64,000 nucleotides of DNA from Phycisphaerae bacterium (lineage in GTDB: Bacteria; Planctomycetota; Phycisphaerae; Phycisphaerales; UBA1924), in the NCBI GenBank assembly GCA_016794925.1, contig JAEUIW010000005.1:62001-126000 (forward strand), read 5' to 3'. The translations under genes were made by a program, and so were the position numbers. The notes beneath the pieces are model-generated. The model worked only from the letters and a program-made list of their open reading frames with translations. It made no database searches and was not told the DNA's origin. This document shows, in pieces, positions 44,448 through 51,659 of the stretch; position 1 is the first letter of the stretch; each line of letters starts with the position of its first letter.

Positions 44448-44516
44448 GCGTCAGAATCCGAGTATCCGGGTCATCCCGGTCAGCCGAGCGACCAGCATAG
44501 CCGCGCCCGTAGTGAG

Positions 44517-44522
44517 TATGCT
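44517..44522 (+). promoter_or_regulatory. Candidate -10 hexamer for a leaderless chaN-like mRNA
   Basis: TATGCT ends six bases before ATG 44529 (a GTG also occurs at 44526). No ribosome-binding site is present. A second TATGCT on the minus strand (44499-44494) points toward the divergent hydrolase gene. Confidence 0.35.
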
Positions 44523-44528
44523 GCGGTG

Positions 44529-45482
44529 ATGCACCGGCCTCTCGCCATTCTGATCGTGCTGGTCTCGTTCTTCACGGGGTGTTCGCATCACAGCAAGGTG
44601 GAATCCGAGCGTCCGCTGTCTCCGCGAGCGGTTCGGATCGCTCGTGCCGACGGTGTGTCCGCGGAGTGGCAGGAGATCGTGCAACGATGCGCATCCGCGG
44701 ACGCGGTGCTGATCGGCGAAAATCACGGGCACCCGCTCGGCCTGAGTTCCGCCGCGGCGCTCTGGGACGATATTCTGGCCGCGTCCCGCTCGGCGACGCT
44801 GGCGATGGAGTTCTTCGAACGTGATGACCAGGCCGCGATCGACGACTATCTCTCCGGCGTGAGTGACGAGGCCGCCTTCTTGAAGGCCGCGGGTCGCAAC
44901 GACGGCAATTACCCGCCGGGGCATCGTGCGATGGTCGAGGCGGCTCGGAGGGCGGGGCGGCCCGTTGTGGCCGCCAACGCGCCGCGTCGGTACGTCAGGT
45001 TGGCCCGCACGGAGGGCTTCGACCGGTTGCGCGGGCTGTCCGCCGAGCAGTCGCGCTTCTTCCGGGTACCGGATCAACTTCCCACCGGTCGGTATCACGA
45101 TGCGTTCGTCAAGGTGATGTCGGCGATGGAATCCGAGGGCCACGACCCGACGGGCCAGCTGGGCTCGCGTGTCCGGACGCCCGCGGAGGAGCAGGCCGAG
45201 CGAAAGAGGATCGAGGACACGTTCCGCAGCCAATCGACCTGGGACTGGACGATGGCGGAGTCCGTGGCGCGGTCGGTGCAGTCGGGCGGCACGCCGACGG
45301 TGCTGGTGGTCGGGCGGTTTCACGTCGACCATGACGGTGGAACGGCGCTGGCTCTGCGCTCGCTGCGGCCGGAGTGTCGGCTGATCTGCGTCAGTTTCAT
45401 CGACCGATGGAGCGCCACCGACGAGGATCGCGGCCGAGCGGACTTTGTGATCTATGTGGGCCCTGACGCGTCCGACCACTGA
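44529..45482 (+). CDS. ChaN-like (DUF399) lipoprotein
   Basis: 317 residues. The signal sequence ends in a lipobox FTGC with Cys18, so it is a lipoprotein. The domain has ChaN-family landmarks in order: AVLIGENHGHPLG, TLAMEFFERDDQ, the central YHDAFVKVM helix and VLVVGRFHVDHDGG near the C-terminus. ChaN of Campylobacter binds haem through a Tyr and is tied to iron uptake; related proteins resemble TraB/erythromycin-esterase folds. No TonB-dependent receptor is near, so an iron role is only suggested. ATG 44529 lies six bases after TATGCT and lacks a Shine-Dalgarno sequence. Confidence 0.82.
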   Translation: MHRPLAILIVLVSFFTGCSHHSKVESERPLSPRAVRIARADGVSAEWQEIVQRCASADAVLIGENHGHPLGLSSAAALWDDILAASRSATLAMEFFERDDQAAIDDYLSGVSDEAAFLKAAGRNDGNYPPGHRAMVEAARRAGRPVVAANAPRRYVRLARTEGFDRLRGLSAEQSRFFRVPDQLPTGRYHDAFVKVMSAMESEGHDPTGQLGSRVRTPAEEQAERKRIEDTFRSQSTWDWTMAESVARSVQSGGTPTVLVVGRFHVDHDGGTALALRSLRPECRLICVSFIDRWSATDEDRGRADFVIYVGPDASDH

Positions 45483-45518
45483 GCGACACACGCGACCGCG
45501 CGAGGCCGAGGCCTGGTT

Positions 45519-45536
45519 GCGCCGCGTGTGCGGCGC
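45519..45536. terminator. Strong GC hairpin between convergent genes
   Basis: GCGCCGC (45519-45525) and GCGGCGC (45530-45536) pair perfectly across a GTGT loop. It fills the 63-base convergent gap between the chaN-like gene and the beta-mannosidase. A second smaller inverted repeat, AGGCC-GA-GGCCT, is at 45503-45514. No T-tract on either strand. Confidence 0.45.
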
Positions 45537-45545
45537 CGCGCACGC

Positions 45546-48056
45546 TCACGGAACGGGCGGTCGGTTCGTGCGAGGGTGCTCCCGTGCGCACAACCAGAAT
45601 GCGACGCTCCGCAGCGCGTCGGCGCTCAGGTCCGCGACTCCGTCAACGCGGACGATGGTGCGCTCCTCCGGCAGCACCGCAAAGCACTGATCTGAAGCCG
45701 TGGCCCGAGGGTTGAGACGATCAACCGGGAGCAGCAGATCCACGAGCGGGCGTTCACTCCGGATCACCACGCTCCAAGACTCGTCCCCCAGGCGTTGCAG
45801 CTCGATCGACGGCGCTTCTCGGATGAGATCGGGCAACCGGAGGTCCGTCGGCCGGGACCAGACCGCCGAGACGGATGGCCCATTGACTCGCGCCGCACCG
45901 GCGCAAGCATCGACGATGCCGCGGGCATCTGTCCAAACGTGCAGGCGTCGAGCCGAACGCGGCGGAACATCCACGCGGATGTCCCCGTCGGGATGAGGCT
46001 CGGAACAGAGGCTCCATCGGCGCACGGCGGCGTGCGAACGCCATTGTTCATCGGTGTCATTCACCGCGTACAGCACGAGCTCGCCGGCGACTTCATGGAA
46101 GCAGAGCGTGCGCGGCCGGCAGGAACGGCGGAATGCATGCCACGCGGGCTTGCGTCGCCCGCTCGAATCGATGAGCGACCAACTCGGCCCGGGCCACGCA
46201 TCGTTCAGTTGCCACACCAGCGCTCCGGCGCATCGAGGCCGGTTCACACGAAGCCAGTCGATGGCGATCGACAGCGATCGCGCTTGGAGGATGCTGGTCA
46301 GCGCGTGCCATTCGTGGTCATCTCTCGGCGTATCGAACCACTCTTTCAAGGGCCCGCCAAACCAACGTTCCATCCCCCCGGGTCCGCGCTGGCGGCGTGC
46401 GAATTCCGTTCGATCGAGAACGGTGGCGTCGGCCATGCCGGCTTCACGCAGCGTGGCCCAACTCGGGGGCGACTGCTGGCCGAATTCCGAGCAGAATCCC
46501 GGCACCTGCGCGCGGTACCCATCGCCCCACGTGTCCCACGTGTGCCGATCGCCGCGGGCGGGATCATTCGGGTGCGCGGACTCATCGTCGGACCAAGGGC
46601 TGTCCGGTCGGTAGGGCCGCGTCGCATCCAACTCGGCGACCAGGCGCGGCAGCCGCTCCAGCCAGATGCCACGCCCCCATGTTTGCCCGGGGGTGAGCCG
46701 CTCTTTGAATCCCCAGGATTCGTACGCCCACGTGTTCTCGTTGCCGCCGCACCAGAGGGCCACGCAGGGGTGGTGCTGCAGCCGTGCGATCTGATGCCTC
46801 GCTTCGTGCTCGATGAGCGACCCCAGCGGCTCCTCCTCGGGGTAGCAGGCGCACGCGAACATGAAGTCCTGCCAGACAAGCAAGCCCAGTTCATCGCAGG
46901 CGAGGTAGAACGCCTCGGACTCGTAGCGCCCCCCGCCCCAGACGCGGAGCATGTTCATGCCCGCTTCGGCCGCGTCACGCACGCGTGCGCGGACGACGCG
47001 ACACGCGCGATCTTGGGGAAAGAGCCCTTCCGGAATCCAGTTGGCCCCTTGGCAGAAAATCGGTCGGTCATTCACATGAAAGGCGAATGCGCCGCCATCA
47101 GTTCGGAGCCCGATCGTGCGGAATCCGACCCGCCCGTGCCAGTTCCCGAGCTCGTGACCGTCCGCGCGCACGGCGCGAACCTCCAGACGATAGAGATTCG
47201 GGGCGCCGTGCCCGCGCGGGTTCCAGAGACGGGGGCGTTCCACCGTCAGCACCGCGCACGCGGGTGCGCCGGGGCGCCCGGTCGCATGAACCTCGGTCTC
47301 GGCGCGGGCGATCACCGCGCCCTCCGCCTCCATCAGTTCGGCACACAAGACCGACCCCGCGCACGCGCCACTGAATGTCGTGTGCGCGCGCACCTCCCAG
47401 CGATCGTTCGCGGTCTTCGCGACCTCGGCTCGCACGGTCTCGATTCTCGGCCCGCTCCACGCCTCGAGCAGGACCGGACCGGAGATGCCGCAGGTCGCCA
47501 CCCTCGGGCCCCAGTCCCACTGGAAGCTCGATGCGCACTTGCGGATCATGTTGTAGGGAGCCCAGTCGCCGTTCACCGGCCGGGGGCCGAGCCGAGCCGA
47601 CTCGGCCCCCGCGTGCCGACGGGCGCTGGTGAAGGTCACGGCCAGCGTGTTGCGTCCCGATCGAATCGCCGGCTTGGCGTCGAATCGCCAGGGGATGAAC
47701 TCGCTGGCGGCCCGGCCGATCGTCTCGCCGTTGAGATCCACCCGCGCGACCGTGTCCAGGCAATCGAAGTGGATCGCGAGCCGCTCGTGGGCGTGCATCG
47801 CCGACGGCGCCACGAACGAGCACTCGTACCGCCAGTCCGCGCTGCCGACCCATTCGGAAGTCTCCTCGTGACGCCCGTGCGAGGGGTGACCGATCAACCC
47901 GGCGCGGATCAGGTCGGTGTGAACGCAGCCCGGCACGTGCGCGGGAACGACGATGCCCCGGCACGCCGGAGGGACTCCCGACGGGTCGCCCCATTGGCGG
48001 AGCGACCAGGGCAATTCGGCCAGCGAGAGCCTGGAGATGGTCGAGGATGCGGGCAC
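45546..48056 (-). CDS. Glycoside hydrolase family 2 beta-mannosidase
   Basis: 836 residues from GTG 48056. Layout is that of GH2 beta-mannosidases: an N-terminal jelly-roll (LPWSLRQWGDPSG, then VPAHVPGCVHTDLIRAGLI and SADWRYECSF), an immunoglobulin-like domain, the TIM barrel with acid/base Glu in WCGGNENTWAYESWG and the nucleophile Glu in GFCSEFGQQSPPSW, and C-terminal beta domains. It releases terminal beta-mannose from oligosaccharides. No signal peptide is seen, so it is probably cytoplasmic. The frame stays open to 48173, but that would overlap the divergent CBM9-like gene. GTG 48056 lies seven bases after a minus-strand TACCAT and places the start close to the first domain; GTG 48089 is an alternative. 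Confidence 0.9.
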   Translation of the reverse strand: MPASSTISRLSLAELPWSLRQWGDPSGVPPACRGIVVPAHVPGCVHTDLIRAGLIGHPSHGRHEETSEWVGSADWRYECSFVAPSAMHAHERLAIHFDCLDTVARVDLNGETIGRAASEFIPWRFDAKPAIRSGRNTLAVTFTSARRHAGAESARLGPRPVNGDWAPYNMIRKCASSFQWDWGPRVATCGISGPVLLEAWSGPRIETVRAEVAKTANDRWEVRAHTTFSGACAGSVLCAELMEAEGAVIARAETEVHATGRPGAPACAVLTVERPRLWNPRGHGAPNLYRLEVRAVRADGHELGNWHGRVGFRTIGLRTDGGAFAFHVNDRPIFCQGANWIPEGLFPQDRACRVVRARVRDAAEAGMNMLRVWGGGRYESEAFYLACDELGLLVWQDFMFACACYPEEEPLGSLIEHEARHQIARLQHHPCVALWCGGNENTWAYESWGFKERLTPGQTWGRGIWLERLPRLVAELDATRPYRPDSPWSDDESAHPNDPARGDRHTWDTWGDGYRAQVPGFCSEFGQQSPPSWATLREAGMADATVLDRTEFARRQRGPGGMERWFGGPLKEWFDTPRDDHEWHALTSILQARSLSIAIDWLRVNRPRCAGALVWQLNDAWPGPSWSLIDSSGRRKPAWHAFRRSCRPRTLCFHEVAGELVLYAVNDTDEQWRSHAAVRRWSLCSEPHPDGDIRVDVPPRSARRLHVWTDARGIVDACAGAARVNGPSVSAVWSRPTDLRLPDLIREAPSIELQRLGDESWSVVIRSERPLVDLLLPVDRLNPRATASDQCFAVLPEERTIVRVDGVADLSADALRSVAFWLCAREHPRTNRPPVP

Positions 48057-48063
48057 GCACGGG

Positions 48064-48069
48064 ATGGTA
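48064..48069 (-). promoter_or_regulatory. Candidate -10 hexamer for the beta-mannosidase gene
   Basis: TACCAT read on the minus strand, ending seven bases before GTG 48056. The same hexamer occurs on the plus strand at 48150-48155 for the divergent gene, giving a mirror-like pair of putative leaderless promoters. Confidence 0.3.
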
Positions 48070-48149
48070 CCTGCCCCGTGCCGGGCCACGCGCGCCCGTG
48101 CCGCTGCTCTCGTTAACCCGCTCCTTTTCGCGCGGCGTTGCTCCGCCCG

Positions 48150-48155
48150 TACCAT
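48150..48155 (+). promoter_or_regulatory. Candidate -10 hexamer for a leaderless CBM9-like mRNA
   Basis: TACCAT ends eight bases before ATG 48164; no Shine-Dalgarno sequence between them. Mirror partner of the minus-strand TACCAT at 48069-48064. Confidence 0.3.
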
Positions 48156-48163
48156 CCACGTCC

Positions 48164-49219
48164 ATGATCCCACCGGCTCACGTCGCGCCCGTTGCGTTGC
48201 CGCGTCGGCACTACGTGTGCTATCGCGCGCCGGGCCCCGCGGCGATCGACGGCCGGCTCGACTCCCGATTCTGGTCCGGCGCTCCCTGGACGGAAGCGTT
48301 CGTGGACATCCGGGGTGACGCCGGGGGCGTGCCGCGGCACCAGACCCGAGCGAAGCTGCTCTGGGACGATGCGTGTCTGTACATCGGGGCCGAGCTTGAA
48401 GAGCCGCACGTCTGGGCGACGCTCACGGAGCACGATTCGATCGTGTACCGCGACAACGACTTCGAGCTGTTTCTCAGCCCGACCGGGGACAACCACGCGT
48501 ACTACGAATTGGAGATCAACGCCCTCGGGACCGTCTTCGACCTCTTCCTGCCCAGGCCGTACCGGGACGGAGGAGCGGCCGATCACGACTTCAACTTCCT
48601 GGGCCTGCGCAAGGCCGTGCGCATCGAGGGCACGCTCAACGACCCTCGGGACACGGACGCCGGCTGGGCCATCGAACTGGCCATCCCGTGGTCCGCATTC
48701 GATCGGCACACGCGCACTCCGGCTCCCGGCCCGCCGCGCGAGGCGGACGTGTGGCGGCTGAATTTCTCGCGCGTGCAGTGGGACCTGGACGTGGTGAGCG
48801 GCGGTTATCGCAAGATCCCCGACCGTGCGGAGCACAACTGGGTCTGGTCGCCGCAGGGCGTGATCGACATGCACCGGCCGGAGCGATGGGGGTACCTTCA
48901 GTTCTCGTCGCTGGTCGCGGGCTCGGGCGTCACCATGCCCCGGCCCGACCCTTCCGAAGCCGCCCGCGATGCGCTGCACGAGATCTACTACGCACAGAAG
49001 GCCTTCCGACACGCCCGGGGTGGCGCGGCCGCCTGGGCGGCGAGGATCGACGAGCTGGCCGACTTCCTGGTGTTGACAGGTCGGGGGCCTTTGCTCCCGG
49101 CGCCGGCCACACTCGTGCGCACCGAGCAGGGGTGGTTCGCTCGCCAGCGCATCCTCACGCCGCGCGGCGAGCAGGAATGGGAGATCCGCGAGGATTCCCT
49201 GATCCGGCGCGTCCGCTGA
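48164..49219 (+). CDS. Carbohydrate-binding CBM9-like domain protein
   Basis: 351 residues. From about residue 12 the sequence follows the CBM9-like (CBM9_2, DOMON-type) pattern: AIDGRLDSRFWSGAPWTEAF, LLWDDACLYIGAELEEPHVWATL, DNDFELFLSPTGDNHAYYELEINALGTVFDLF and GWAIELAIPWSAF. These domains bind sugars or haem; many planctomycete versions are of unknown function. The C-terminal 110 residues contain a helical part (DALHEIYYAQKAFRHARGG) and no known domain. There is no signal peptide. It diverges from the GH2 mannosidase with only about 107 bases between starts, so a shared role in glycan metabolism is likely (inference). Confidence 0.82.
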   Translation: MIPPAHVAPVALPRRHYVCYRAPGPAAIDGRLDSRFWSGAPWTEAFVDIRGDAGGVPRHQTRAKLLWDDACLYIGAELEEPHVWATLTEHDSIVYRDNDFELFLSPTGDNHAYYELEINALGTVFDLFLPRPYRDGGAADHDFNFLGLRKAVRIEGTLNDPRDTDAGWAIELAIPWSAFDRHTRTPAPGPPREADVWRLNFSRVQWDLDVVSGGYRKIPDRAEHNWVWSPQGVIDMHRPERWGYLQFSSLVAGSGVTMPRPDPSEAARDALHEIYYAQKAFRHARGGAAAWAARIDELADFLVLTGRGPLLPAPATLVRTEQGWFARQRILTPRGEQEWEIREDSLIRRVR

Positions 49220-49224
49220 GCGGA
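49212..49224. terminator. Small hairpin at a convergent stop codon
   Basis: TCCGC (49212-49216) and GCGGA (49220-49224) pair around a loop consisting of the TGA stop of the CBM9-like gene. The convergent DUF4139 gene ends at 49229. No T-tract. Confidence 0.3.
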
Positions 49225-49228
49225 GCAG

Positions 49229-51511
49229 TCATTCGACGTTGAGCTTGCGGAGGTAGTCGTCCAGGTCCTTGCGTGCCGCGTCCAGCGCGGCCTGGGCCCC
49301 GGTCCGTCGGGCGCCGATCTCTTCGAGTTGCGTCTCCTGCTCGTTCAGCTTCTGCTGATAGCGGGAATAGAGCTGGCTGCTCTTGTCGATGCTCTTGATG
49401 TTCTCGCGGAGTCGCTGCTGGTCGGTGTTGATGGAGGCGATCTGGCGGTCCAATTCGGCGATCGAGCGTTCCGCCGCGTTGACGGCGGACTGCTTCTCGG
49501 CCGCCTTGCGGACCGCGTCCACGACCGCCTGCGAGAGCTTCCCGTCTTTCTGGAACTGGAGCACCGTCGGAAGGTCGAAGCTCATCACCGCCACCCGCTG
49601 GTACTGAACCTGCTCCTGCGCGACCGGCAGGGAGCCGGTCTTGCCGGGCGCAACCGTAATCTCGAAGCGGTACTGCTCCTGCGTCTCCTCGACCGCCTTG
49701 GACGGCTCCGAGAGCGTGTACCCGCCCAGGCGCGGGTGCTCGATCACCACCGTTCGGGGGCGCTTCTGATCCTTGTTCTGGAATGCGTACACGAGCTTGT
49801 TCACGCTCTTGACGGTCAGTTCGAACATGCCGTCAACGATGCGCATCTTCCTGGTGTCGCTGGTGCTCTCGTCCTTGGTCAGCACCTCTGTTTCAAGATC
49901 AACCGCGTATGCCAGGAGCCGCTTGTCGCCCGCGGGCAGGTGCCCGATCTGCGCGTCGCCCGCGTACGCGGCGCCGTCGAAGACCGCCAGCGGGCCGGGG
50001 AGCAATTGCATCGCGGTGCCGTTCCTGAGCTCCACGCCCCGCATCGGGTGGTCCGCGCGGTCGGCGCGATTGTAAATGGACACCCGCCGGGCCTCGATGG
50101 GTGACGAGAGGATGGGGATCATGGCGCTCCGCTGCCGCTCCACCGTGACCGTGTTCTTGAGTTCGTACTGGAACACTTCCCCGACCTCAGCGGCCTGGGC
50201 CATCGCGGCCGCGGCGTTTTGGGTCATGTCCTCACCGAGGACGACGCGAAGCCGGCCGCCCTTCTCGGCCGCGATGGCCGGCGCGGGAGCGCCCGCCTTT
50301 CGACCCTCGCTGGCGCTCCGCTTGAACGCGTCCTTGCCCGCGTCGTCTCGGTACAAAGACTTATCCTGCAGCGCGTACCCGGAGGTGCCCTCAGCCTCGG
50401 CCCGTTCGGCGGACCCTGGCGCGCCCTGGGGCATCGGAGTGATGTCTCGTCCCGCGCTCGCCATCTGCTCCATCAACTGCAGGTTCACGCCCGCGAGGTA
50501 TTGCCGCGGCATGACCCCGGGGATGGTCGGAACCGCCAGCATGGGCCTCCCGAGGTAGAGGGGCTCGTAGAGGTCCATCTGGAAACTCACGGGACGGCCC
50601 GAAACCAGCGACAGCTTGACATCGGTCCAATCCTCGTCGGTCGTGTTCTCGACGATCGCCCATCCCTGCACCTGCGCACCTGACTTTGCCGCGGAGGCTG
50701 GGGCGGCCTTGGGGTCGCCCGCGTCGTCGGCGAGAACGAGCCGGTACGAGGTCTTCCAAACCGGTGTTTCGTGCACGTACGCCACCACGACGTCGCGCGT
50801 GCCGGACCCGCTGAAACCCAGGTCCACGGTCTTGGTCCGATCCGCCCGGTACTCGGCCAGGGCCGCGAGCGCACGCTTGAGTTCGTCGTTGAGCGCCTTG
50901 TCGAGCAGGTTGAACGACGCGACGCTTGGTATCGCCACCGCCGCGAGCCCCGCGTCAGTGACGAGCGACAGGAACGGGGTCGCGATGGGGGGGGAGTCCT
51001 TGCCCCCGGGCACGTTCCGCAGTTCGACCCCCAGGATTGTGCCGGTGAGCTTTGTGCCGTCCGTGTTGCGGACCTCGACGGCGGCGCCGCGGAGCCGGGA
51101 GAGCAGGTCCGCCAGCGAGGGGTTGTCCGCGATGTTCACGCCGAAGCTCGCCAGGCGGCGGCCCAGCGGCTCTTTCGAGGCGTAGCTGACCGCGTCGATG
51201 CTCCCCCCCCCGAGGTCGAGCAGCACGAGACTCTTGAGGATGTCGTTGATCTGGTCGGTCTGGAAGCGAAGTTGTACCCGGGCGTTGCCATCGACCAACC
51301 CGTCGCGCTGGAAGTACCCCACGCCCGAGCGGTACAGGGTGATCCGCCTGATAGGGAGGTCCTCCGTGCGGACCGAGGTCGCCCCCCGCGCAGCCCGGGC
51401 TTCCCCTTTCGGGGGCTCGGGCAAGGCGGCCAGCAGCGTTGCGTTTCGTCCCGCCGCCACGCTCATCGCCAGGGCCAATGCTCCGGTTGTCGCCACGAAT
51501 CGCAGTGTCAT
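49229..51511 (-). CDS. DUF4139-domain exported protein
   Basis: 760 residues from ATG 51511, preceded by AGGGAG; the frame continues 54 codons upstream without coding signs. A signal peptide (FVATTGALALAMSVAAG) leads into ITLYRSGVGYFQRDGLV, the typical beta-strand start of DUF4139 proteins, and the central DVVVAYVHETPVWKTSYRLVL plus DEDWTDVKLSLVSGRPVSFQMD are the family core. The C-terminal ~150 residues are a long coiled coil rich in Gln, Glu and Lys (IDKSSQLYSRYQQKLNEQE). Function is unknown. Periplasmic or surface location expected. Divergent from the dehydrogenase gene across 148 bases. Confidence 0.82.
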   Translation of the reverse strand: MTLRFVATTGALALAMSVAAGRNATLLAALPEPPKGEARAARGATSVRTEDLPIRRITLYRSGVGYFQRDGLVDGNARVQLRFQTDQINDILKSLVLLDLGGGSIDAVSYASKEPLGRRLASFGVNIADNPSLADLLSRLRGAAVEVRNTDGTKLTGTILGVELRNVPGGKDSPPIATPFLSLVTDAGLAAVAIPSVASFNLLDKALNDELKRALAALAEYRADRTKTVDLGFSGSGTRDVVVAYVHETPVWKTSYRLVLADDAGDPKAAPASAAKSGAQVQGWAIVENTTDEDWTDVKLSLVSGRPVSFQMDLYEPLYLGRPMLAVPTIPGVMPRQYLAGVNLQLMEQMASAGRDITPMPQGAPGSAERAEAEGTSGYALQDKSLYRDDAGKDAFKRSASEGRKAGAPAPAIAAEKGGRLRVVLGEDMTQNAAAAMAQAAEVGEVFQYELKNTVTVERQRSAMIPILSSPIEARRVSIYNRADRADHPMRGVELRNGTAMQLLPGPLAVFDGAAYAGDAQIGHLPAGDKRLLAYAVDLETEVLTKDESTSDTRKMRIVDGMFELTVKSVNKLVYAFQNKDQKRPRTVVIEHPRLGGYTLSEPSKAVEETQEQYRFEITVAPGKTGSLPVAQEQVQYQRVAVMSFDLPTVLQFQKDGKLSQAVVDAVRKAAEKQSAVNAAERSIAELDRQIASINTDQQRLRENIKSIDKSSQLYSRYQQKLNEQETQLEEIGARRTGAQAALDAARKDLDDYLRKLNVE

Positions 51512-51644
51512 GCGTTGCTCCCTGAGTAAGTCCGATCGGTCAATCGGCGGCGGTTCCGCCACACCTGGTTCGACGCTCGACGGGGAGAAAAGTTCCCTCG
51601 ATTCGGACGGATGCGGGCGCGGGCCCGGCGGGCCGCACCGGCCG

Positions 51645-51650
51645 TACTGT
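51645..51650 (+). promoter_or_regulatory. Candidate -10 hexamer for the dehydrogenase gene
   Basis: TACTGT ends nine bases before ATG 51660, with no Shine-Dalgarno sequence between; another candidate leaderless start. Confidence 0.3.
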
Positions 51651-51659
51651 TTTCGGCCC

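Noticed and set aside
45795-48116. 773-codon open frame on the plus strand
   Set aside because: Antisense shadow of the beta-mannosidase gene. The translation is Arg/Pro/Gly/His-rich with no motifs, while the minus strand carries both catalytic glutamates.
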